A stretch of 5,374 nt of DNA from the NCBI GenBank assembly GCA_913057885.1, contig CAJXOI010000077.1, positions 1-5,374 of the forward strand, read 5' to 3'. Under the pieces are notes generated by a model, which saw only the letters and a program-made list of their open reading frames with translations, did not search any database and was not told where the DNA came from. Source of the stretch: an uncultured Micavibrio sp. GTDB lineage: Bacteria > Pseudomonadota > Alphaproteobacteria > Micavibrionales > UBA1664. The position numbers and the translations under genes are program-made. Positions 1 to 4,365 of this stretch are shown one piece after another; within the stretch, counting starts at the first letter, position 1; each line of letters opens with the position of its first letter.

Positions 1-1203
1 AATTTCGATTTTGGTATGGTCAATATGAATTATGAGGGCTCGAATTCAGGCGTCAGTGTTTGGGCTGCTCAGGAAAATATCGATGGTCAGGACGTTAGAT
101 ACTGTGTACTAAGTGCATATAAAAGCGGCCGTATGCAGGCCTATAACGGTGCAGATTTCCGTGAAGCTATTGCTAATGGCTCTACCCCACAAGAGGCTGT
201 TCAATCTATGATGTCTGTTGATCGTGATTCTTACCGCGCCAATGTTCAATACATCGTTGTTGCTGATGCCAATGAAGATCATTACGATTTTGTTCGTATT
301 CAAGGCGGTGCGCCTTTGGTTGAAGGGGAAACAACGCTTCACATAGATGGTGAAGCCGTTCCTGCGGAAATTATACAATATGAGGATAATGAATACACAG
401 TTCGTGTAACAGATCCTGCGTATTTTGATGCCTTTCAAGAGGCGATGACCCAAGGTTTACCAATTCAGGCGTATTTGACAACACAAAATAGCGATTATGT
501 TTTGGCCGTTGCGTTTGAGGGGAACCAAGACCTTACGAATGAATTAGATAACTGCCAAGCAAACCTTAATACGATGGATATTCCAACGGGTGTGACACCA
601 CACGTAATTTGGGGCGAGCACATGGATGTCGATATGATGGATGTGGTTGGCTTGTTAGGACAAACATGCGGTTACCATGATTACACACGTGCCAATGAAT
701 TTGGAATACGTGAAATTGATGCAACAGAGGGGATGTTTATCCCTGATTACCGTGCATTAATAGATGGCGACATAGCCCTATCGGCAGATTACATGTCGTT
801 TAATTTCCAAACAGGTGAATTAACGGTTTCACGAAGCATGGAACAGTTTAATACGCATTCCTACACATCATGCATGGGGTCACAGACTTATTTGCCAGAG
901 ACAAATTCAATAACTGCGATGGCTTTTGAAAGTGCAGGCGTTTCTTCAACGCCATTTGACTTTGGCACACCTGGTACGCCAGTTACAAGGATTTCAGGAA
1001 CGCCAGGCACACCGGGAACTCCGGGAACGCCAGGCACACCAATATTTCCGATTGACCCTAACGATCCACATGATCCCATTGACCCGCGTGATCCACATGA
1101 CCCGCTGGCTCCAATTCCATTGCCAATGTCTGCTTGGTTATTGCTTGCTGGTGTAGGGGCTTTAGGTATTATGAAGCGTCGCCAGAGGACCGTAGCTCCA
1201 TAA
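1..1203 (+). CDS. Secreted repeat protein with VPLPA-CTERM-like sorting signal (5' partial)
   Basis: The frame is open to the first base of the window and the first Met codons (16, 25) are not followed by a signal peptide, so the true start and export signal probably lie upstream. Counting from Met at 16 (395 residues), the body is acidic and soluble-looking with only four Cys (30, 180, 218, 286). Residues 317-342 are Gly-Thr-Pro triplets and 345-368 are Asp-Pro repeats, a typical extended linker. The C-terminus (about 366-391) has IPLPMSAW, a hydrophobic stretch LLLAGVGALGIM, then the basic cluster KRRQR. That tripartite layout matches VPLPA-CTERM/PEP-CTERM signals, which in known systems are processed by an exosortase and lead to surface attachment or release. 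The body is not confidently recognised. Residues 107-180 (an L-x-IDG motif, then an AF-x3-M-x-G segment and a terminal Cys) faintly recall IalB-like periplasmic domains, which is weak inference. The gene ends at a strong terminator. Confidence 0.85.
   Translation, partial: NFDFGMVNMNYEGSNSGVSVWAAQENIDGQDVRYCVLSAYKSGRMQAYNGADFREAIANGSTPQEAVQSMMSVDRDSYRANVQYIVVADANEDHYDFVRIQGGAPLVEGETTLHIDGEAVPAEIIQYEDNEYTVRVTDPAYFDAFQEAMTQGLPIQAYLTTQNSDYVLAVAFEGNQDLTNELDNCQANLNTMDIPTGVTPHVIWGEHMDVDMMDVVGLLGQTCGYHDYTRANEFGIREIDATEGMFIPDYRALIDGDIALSADYMSFNFQTGELTVSRSMEQFNTHSYTSCMGSQTYLPETNSITAMAFESAGVSSTPFDFGTPGTPVTRISGTPGTPGTPGTPGTPIFPIDPNDPHDPIDPRDPHDPLAPIPLPMSAWLLLAGVGALGIMKRRQRTVAP
964..1041 (+). repeat. Gly-Thr-Pro coding triplet repeat
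   Basis: The stretch encodes two GTP triplets, a short spacer (VTRIS), then five GTP triplets (residues 317-342 counted from Met at 16). At DNA level a 17-nt string starting GGAACGCCAGG occurs at 997 and again at 1024, a 27-nt period, so part of the array arose by duplication. The remaining triplets use different Thr and Pro codons, which suggests the peptide is maintained. Gly-X-Pro triplets are collagen-like, but the array is too short to claim a triple helix; a flexible or extended linker is the safer reading. Confidence 0.85.
1051..1104 (+). repeat. 27-nt tandem repeat encoding IDPxDPHDP
   Basis: Two adjacent 27-nt units (1051-1077 and 1078-1104) agree at 21 of 27 positions, sharing the core GATCCACATGA. 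They encode IDPNDPHDP and IDPRDPHDP. The period equals that of the longer Gly-Thr-Pro duplication just upstream. The encoded Asp-Pro run forms the last part of the linker before the C-terminal sorting signal. Dense Asp residues could bind divalent cations, but no recognised calcium-binding motif is present. Confidence 0.8.
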
Positions 1204-1211
1204 AGTTGAAA

Positions 1212-1239
1212 AAAAGCCCCCTGATCTGAAGGGGCTTTT
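1212..1239. terminator. Bidirectional Rho-independent terminator
   Basis: AAAAGCCCC (1212-1220) pairs perfectly with GGGGCTTTT (1231-1239) around a 10-nt loop. On the plus strand the stem ends in TTTTA, 8 nt after the stop of the sorted-protein gene. On the minus strand the A-run at 1209-1215 becomes a long T-tract, 13 nt beyond the stop of the small lipoprotein gene at 1253. It therefore serves both convergent transcription units. Confidence 0.92.
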
Positions 1240-1252
1240 ACTATTTTGTATA

Positions 1253-1384
1253 TTAATACTGCATTTCTTCTCCAACATTTTCTACGTCTTGGCCGGCACC
1301 TTCCCATGTATTTTCACACGCAGAAAGTCCTGCAGCCCCGGCAGACACAGTTAACATTAAAATAAATAATTTAAAAAATTTCAT
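1253..1384 (-). CDS. Entericidin-like small lipoprotein, acidic form
   Basis: A 43-residue reading frame starting MKFFKLF has a hydrophobic n/h region and a lipobox LSAC, with the lipidated Cys at residue 23. The mature peptide CENTWEGAGQDVENVGEEMQY follows the entericidin pattern (C-x-N/T, G-x-G-x-D-I/V, then x-N-x-G). Entericidins are tiny envelope lipoproteins; the E. coli EcnA/EcnB pair is described as antidote and bacteriolytic toxin, but many proteobacterial homologues have no tested role. A good Shine-Dalgarno sequence, GAGGAG, lies about 8 nt before the ATG. The mature part is strongly acidic (net about -6), unlike the neighbouring copy at 1845-1970. It is the last gene of the minus-strand cluster, 40 nt after the OB-fold-like gene and just before the terminator. 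Assignment to the family is from motif and size; which of A or B it resembles cannot be decided. Confidence 0.87.
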   Translation of the reverse strand: MKFFKLFILMLTVSAGAAGLSACENTWEGAGQDVENVGEEMQY

Positions 1385-1424
1385 AGAAATTCTCCTCTCT
1401 TTCATTAAGTTTCAAATACATGCA

Positions 1425-1781
1425 TTAATCATATTGATTATGTTTTCTGGATAAAACGTCGATGGTTTCGGCCTCAATGGTTGATCCAGTTACATCATCA
1501 ATTAGTGATCCGGTAACAGTTACATATGAGTCTCTTTGCAATATGTCTCCCTCGATTAAATTATCCATAGTTTCCTGGTTAATAGGTTCCATAATGACAT
1601 CTATGCGTTCATCGTCACTTATAACAATTGTGAAACTATCATTTCCTATTGTATCAACATATCCAGTGAGGGAGATATACCCCTCGTCAGTCACTATAGC
1701 CTGCCCGGACGTTGTCGAAGCATACGCAATAACGAGGAAATCTGTTGGAGGTGATAATATAAAAAAAGAGACATTCCTCAT
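1425..1781 (-). CDS. Predicted exported small OB-fold-like protein
   Basis: This 118-residue protein is not firmly recognised. From about residue 33 it alternates beta-strand-like segments: YISLTGYVDTIG, SFTIVISDDERIDVIME, then LIEGDILQRDSYVTVTGSLID, ending TIEAETIDVL. The G-x-V start, the D-x-V-x-V-x-G core and the final I-x-A-x-x-I strand resemble the bacterial OB-fold family of YgiW/YdeI (periplasmic stress-associated proteins); this is inference by pattern. The N-terminus (hydrophobic residues 4-20 ending AYA-S) could be a signal peptide, but PPTD in its middle is atypical. AAGG sits 6 nt before the chosen ATG. A second ATG at 1786 in another frame stops after two codons. The frame is also open back to the TAA of the upstream lipoprotein gene, with no other ATG. 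It lies between two entericidin-like genes, suggesting an envelope role. Confidence 0.65.
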   Translation of the reverse strand: MRNVSFFILSPPTDFLVIAYASTTSGQAIVTDEGYISLTGYVDTIGNDSFTIVISDDERIDVIMEPINQETMDNLIEGDILQRDSYVTVTGSLIDDVTGSTIEAETIDVLSRKHNQYD

Positions 1782-1790
1782 TTCATACCT

Positions 1791-1812
1791 TCCGTTACAA
1801 ACCGTAAACGGA
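1791..1812 (-). other. Hairpin at the ribosome binding site of the OB-fold-like gene
   Basis: TCCGTT (1791-1796) and AACGGA (1807-1812) pair, extended by two inner pairs past one bulged base, to close a 5-nt loop. On the minus-strand mRNA the stem base touches the AAGG element (1788-1791) used by the gene starting at 1781. No T-tract follows on either strand, so it does not look like a terminator. It might affect translation, or be incidental. Confidence 0.4.
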
Positions 1813-1844
1813 GGATGCGGGGAATAGTTCCAAATTATATAAAG

Positions 1845-1970
1845 TTAAAAGGTTTTCTGGATGGCTTGACCCGCGTTTTCAATGTCACGTCCCGCACCGT
1901 CCAAAGTGTTAGCACATGCAGATAAGCCAAGAGTTGCAAGCGTTAGTAATACTAAGGCAAATAGTTTCAT
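1845..1970 (-). CDS. Entericidin-like small lipoprotein, near-neutral form
   Basis: The 41-residue product begins MKLFALVLLTLATLGLSAC, a compact lipoprotein signal with lipobox LSAC (Cys 19). The mature part CANTLDGAGRDIENAGQAIQKTF is close to the entericidin EcnA/EcnB consensus, including N-T, G-x-G-x-D-I and x-N-x-G-x-x-I. Known family members are small envelope lipoproteins linked in E. coli to a stationary-phase antidote/toxin pair; their role in other bacteria is mostly untested. AGAGG (1981-1985) is placed 10 nt before the ATG, directly after the carA stop codon, so the two genes are probably co-transcribed and may be translationally coupled. Net charge of the mature peptide is only about -1, in contrast to the acidic relative at 1253-1384. 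The shared N-T, G-A-G, D-I/V-E-N and G motifs suggest the two are paralogues. Confidence 0.92.
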   Translation of the reverse strand: MKLFALVLLTLATLGLSACANTLDGAGRDIENAGQAIQKTF

Positions 1971-1987
1971 GAGTTTGTATCCTCTAT

Positions 1988-3145
1988 CTATGCTGTTGCT
2001 TCTTTGTGATTATCAATCATATCGATAAATCGATCAAATAAATAATGGCTATCGGTGGGGCCGGGCGATGCCTCCGGGTGGTATTGAACGGAAAAGGCAT
2101 ATCCGTCTTTTAACTTTAATCCCTCGTTCGATCCGTCAAAAAGGCTTTGGTGCGTAATTTCAACGGTGTCTGGTAATGTATCCGCCAAAACGGCAAATCC
2201 ATGATTTTGCGATGTAATTTCAACGCGTTGTGTTTGGAGGTCTTTGACAGGGTGGTTCGCCCCACGATGTCCGAGATGCATTTTTTTTGTTTGCCCACCA
2301 AGGGCTAATGCCAATACCTGATGACCTAAACAAATTCCAAATATTGGAATGTTTTGTTGAAGCAGAGCTTTAATTGTGGGGACCGCATATTTTCCAGTGG
2401 CGGCAGGGTCGCCAGGGCCATTTGAGAGAAACACGCCATCAGGACTGAGGGCAATGATATCCTCTGCAGTTGTTTGGGCAGGGACAACGGTTACATGCGC
2501 CCCTGTATTGGCAAGGCATCTCAGGATATTGCTTTTTGCGCCATAATCAATGGCAATAATATGATAATCACATTGATTATCATTTGATGACGTGTCTATC
2601 AGGTCGTGAATTTTGCTCGACCATTCATACGAAGCCTTGCATGTGACCTCGGCGGCCAAATCCATCCCCTCTAAACCATTCCAGCCGCGCGCCATGTCTT
2701 TTAGGGTATTGATATCAAATTCGCCTTTGTAATTGACGGCAATAACACCGTTGGGTGCCCCGTGATCGCGAATTTGACGTGTAAGGGCCCGTGTGTCTAC
2801 ACCATAAATGCCCGGTAATGTCTTTTCCTTAAGCCAATCATCTAAAGATTGTGTCGATCGATAATTGGATGGCATAGTTGGCTTTTCTCGAATAATAAGT
2901 CCCAACGCAGCGGGATTATCATTTTCCAAATCATCTTTGTTTGTGCCGACATTCCCAATATGAGGGGTCGTAAAGGTTATAATTTGTGATGCGTAAGAGG
3001 GATCAGTCAATGTTTCCTGATACCCGGTCATACCGGTATTAAAGCATATTTCGCCGACATTGATTGTTTCGGCGCCTATGCCATGACCTTCAATGACAAT
3101 ACCATTATCCAAAATAATCAGGGCAGTTGGGAAAATATCAGACAT
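1988..3145 (-). CDS. carA: Carbamoyl-phosphate synthase small subunit
   Basis: This cytoplasmic glutaminase subunit hydrolyses glutamine and passes ammonia to the large subunit CarB, which makes carbamoyl phosphate for pyrimidine and arginine synthesis. At 385 residues it has the family's usual length. The N-terminal CPSase small-chain domain (about 1-150) carries NTGMTGYQE (36-44) and GVDTRALTR (115-123). The class I glutamine amidotransferase domain (about 195-378) has DYGAKSN (200-206), SNGPGDP (241-247) and GICLGHQ (270-276). The nucleophile is Cys 272, and His 356 and Glu 358 of YHPEASPGP complete the triad. SQNHGFAV (312-319) is also conserved. The start MSD is preceded by AAGAGGAA about 11 nt upstream. 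carB is not adjacent; two small lipoprotein genes and an OB-fold-like gene follow instead. No pyrimidine-type attenuator is evident in the short leader. All key residues are present, so it should be active. Confidence 0.98.
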   Translation of the reverse strand: MSDIFPTALIILDNGIVIEGHGIGAETINVGEICFNTGMTGYQETLTDPSYASQIITFTTPHIGNVGTNKDDLENDNPAALGLIIREKPTMPSNYRSTQSLDDWLKEKTLPGIYGVDTRALTRQIRDHGAPNGVIAVNYKGEFDINTLKDMARGWNGLEGMDLAAEVTCKASYEWSSKIHDLIDTSSNDNQCDYHIIAIDYGAKSNILRCLANTGAHVTVVPAQTTAEDIIALSPDGVFLSNGPGDPAATGKYAVPTIKALLQQNIPIFGICLGHQVLALALGGQTKKMHLGHRGANHPVKDLQTQRVEITSQNHGFAVLADTLPDTVEITHQSLFDGSNEGLKLKDGYAFSVQYHPEASPGPTDSHYLFDRFIDMIDNHKEATA

Positions 3146-3162
3146 TATTTTTCTAGTTCCTC

Positions 3163-3191
3163 TTGGCTATCGGTTACTAGAGAGCTATTGT
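3163..3191 (+). promoter_or_regulatory. Candidate promoter for the yqeY-family gene
   Basis: TTGGCT (3163-3168) and TATTGT (3186-3191) are spaced by 17 nt, followed by TATAAAC. Transcription would start near 3198, about 34 nt before the ATG at 3232. Its -10 box overlaps that of the divergent carA candidate. The match is modest. Confidence 0.3.
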
Positions 3192-3218
3192 ATAAACAAA
3201 ATAAAGACTATTTGCCAA
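3189..3218 (-). promoter_or_regulatory. Candidate carA promoter
   Basis: On the minus strand TTGGCA (3213-3218) and TATACA (3189-3194) are separated by 18 nt, a fair sigma-70-type match. Transcription would begin near 3182 and leave a leader of roughly 36 nt containing the AAGAGGAA ribosome binding site. Prediction by eye only. Confidence 0.4.
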
Positions 3219-3231
3219 GGAAATTTAAGAA

Positions 3232-3690
3232 ATGTCAGATTTACGCACACAAATTACTAATGATATGAAGCAAGCGATGAAGGATAAGGATGCCGAAACA
3301 TTGGCGACTTTACGGTTGGTGAATGCCGCGCTAAAAGACAAGGATATTGAGATCCGCGTTGCAGGCGAGGGAAGCGTTAGCGATGCCGATGTTTTATCAA
3401 CGCTCCAAAAAATGCTAAAGCAGCGTGAGGAGTCAGTGAAAATGTATCAAGATAATAATCGTCCTGAACTGGCTGCCAAAGAAGAAGCGGAAATAGCCGT
3501 TATTAACCGTTATATGCCTAAACAGTTGGAGGGCGATGAACTCTCTAAGGTTATTGATGATGTGATCGCTCAATCAGGTGCAGAAGGCCCGCGTGATATG
3601 GGCAAGGTGATGGCGATTTTGAAATCTGATTATGCTGGCCAAATCAATATGGGGGCCGTAAGCAGCTTAGTAAAAGATAAATTGTCATAG
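3232..3690 (+). CDS. yqeY: GatB/YqeY domain-containing protein
   Basis: This 152-residue protein matches the stand-alone YqeY family, helical proteins that share the C-terminal tRNA-binding-type domain of the GatB amidotransferase subunit but lack its catalytic part. The usual family landmarks are visible: the N-terminal L-x-x-Q-I-x-x-D-M-K-x-A-M-K segment, ATLRLVNAALKDKDIE (25-40), LQKMLKQREESV (58-69), KEEAEIAVINRYMPKQL (83-99) and the C-terminal DMGKVMAILKSDYAGQINMG (122-141). Its precise function is not established; a role linked to tRNA or translation is assumed from the GatB relationship. AAGGAAA lies about 11 nt before the ATG. It is transcribed divergently from carA. In many alphaproteobacteria the relative sits near dnaG; here the next gene encodes a CBS protein. 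Full length, with no sign of damage. Confidence 0.95.
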   Translation: MSDLRTQITNDMKQAMKDKDAETLATLRLVNAALKDKDIEIRVAGEGSVSDADVLSTLQKMLKQREESVKMYQDNNRPELAAKEEAEIAVINRYMPKQLEGDELSKVIDDVIAQSGAEGPRDMGKVMAILKSDYAGQINMGAVSSLVKDKLS

Positions 3691-3727
3691 GTCCGTAAAT
3701 TAATTTTCAAATTATATAAAATAATTG

Positions 3728-3755
3728 TTGCATTGCAATTTCACAGGCGTATATT
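3728..3755 (+). promoter_or_regulatory. Candidate promoter for the CBS protein / transporter pair
   Basis: TTGCAT (3728-3733) and TATATT (3750-3755) are 16 nt apart. A start near 3762 would place the long hairpin at 3761-3801 at the very 5' end of the message. The -35 box lies in the short palindrome TTGCATTGCAA (3728-3738), which might be an operator. Weak prediction. Confidence 0.3.
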
Positions 3756-3760
3756 GCCCG

Positions 3761-3801
3761 CGATTTTGGAAAAGAGAATATGATTCTCTTTTCCGAAGTC
3801 G
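3761..3801 (+). other. Long stem-loop between yqeY and the CBS gene
   Basis: GGAAAAGAGAAT (3768-3779) is a perfect inverted repeat of ATTCTCTTTTCC (3783-3794) around the 3-nt loop ATG. Pairing continues outward through 3761/3801 with two G-T wobbles, giving about 19 bp. Downstream comes GCAAATTTTTAAAC, so the T-run is displaced from the stem. It could be a poor terminator for the yqeY gene or a 5' stem-loop in the leader of the CBS gene. The sequence structure is certain; the role is not. Confidence 0.6.
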
Positions 3802-3836
3802 GCAAATTTTTAAACTTTTAAAAAAGGGAAAATGAA

Positions 3837-4322
3837 ATGTCGCCTGAACGTATTTTATCTAAACTTGGCGTCAATAGTATCATCACGATTGCCGACGATG
3901 CGACTGTTGAAGACGCTCTCCGCCTGATTAATGAAAAACAAATCCGTGCAGTTCCTGTTGTTGATAGTAACGGCGTGTTTAAGGGTATGTTTTCTGCCCA
4001 TGATGTGATCAAGGCCCTCGTACCATCGTATATGACACAAGGGATTCAAACGCTCGATTTTGCAACGGGTGCAAGCTCGGTGCTCGCATCACGGTTAAAA
4101 AAGATGTATCCATCCCGCGTTGTTGACCATGTATCATCCGACGATTGCGTCAAAATCACAACAAACACACAGACATGGGAAACGCTAAGAATGCTAACAA
4201 AATACGGGTCACCGTTGCCCGTGGTAGATCCAGCATCAGGGCACTTAAAGGGATTGATTTCTGAACAATCGGCAATCGAAGCTTTGTTACAGATTGAGGC
4301 AGATGAATCTGATTCTGAATAA
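3837..4322 (+). CDS. Paired CBS-domain protein
   Basis: The 161-residue soluble protein consists almost entirely of two CBS motifs (a Bateman module). CBS1 spans about residues 12-62, with ATVEDALRLINEKQIRAVPVVD followed by G-x-F-x-G-M-F-S-A-H-D-V. CBS2 spans about 96-150, with TWETLRMLTKYGSPLPVVD and GLISEQSAIEAL; the linker between them is helical-looking. CBS pairs commonly bind adenine nucleotides or related ligands and regulate enzymes or transporters; the ligand here cannot be told from sequence. The tail (154-161) is very acidic, ADESDSE. AGGGA lies about 8 nt before the chosen ATG; an ATG at 3832 is out of frame. The transporter gene starts 43 nt downstream in the same direction, so the likely job is sensing for that transporter. 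This partnership is inference from context. Confidence 0.88.
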   Translation: MSPERILSKLGVNSIITIADDATVEDALRLINEKQIRAVPVVDSNGVFKGMFSAHDVIKALVPSYMTQGIQTLDFATGASSVLASRLKKMYPSRVVDHVSSDDCVKITTNTQTWETLRMLTKYGSPLPVVDPASGHLKGLISEQSAIEALLQIEADESDSE

Positions 4323-4365
4323 GACAAACTAAAAAAAATCAAAAAATTACGAAAGAGAGTAAAAA

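Noticed and set aside
888..1307. 139-codon minus-strand reading frame with Gly-rich repeats
   Set aside because: It is the reverse reading of the Gly-Thr-Pro and Asp-Pro linker, crosses the terminator and overlaps the small lipoprotein gene.
1462..1827. 121-codon plus-strand reading frame
   Set aside because: Antisense to the OB-fold-like gene. The minus-strand frame has a ribosome binding site, a beta-rich domain pattern and matching neighbours.
1834..1839. Perfect TATAAT on the minus strand just after the entericidin-like gene
   Set aside because: No -35 box or extended -10 at a suitable distance, and the area is AT-rich, so it is not listed as a promoter.
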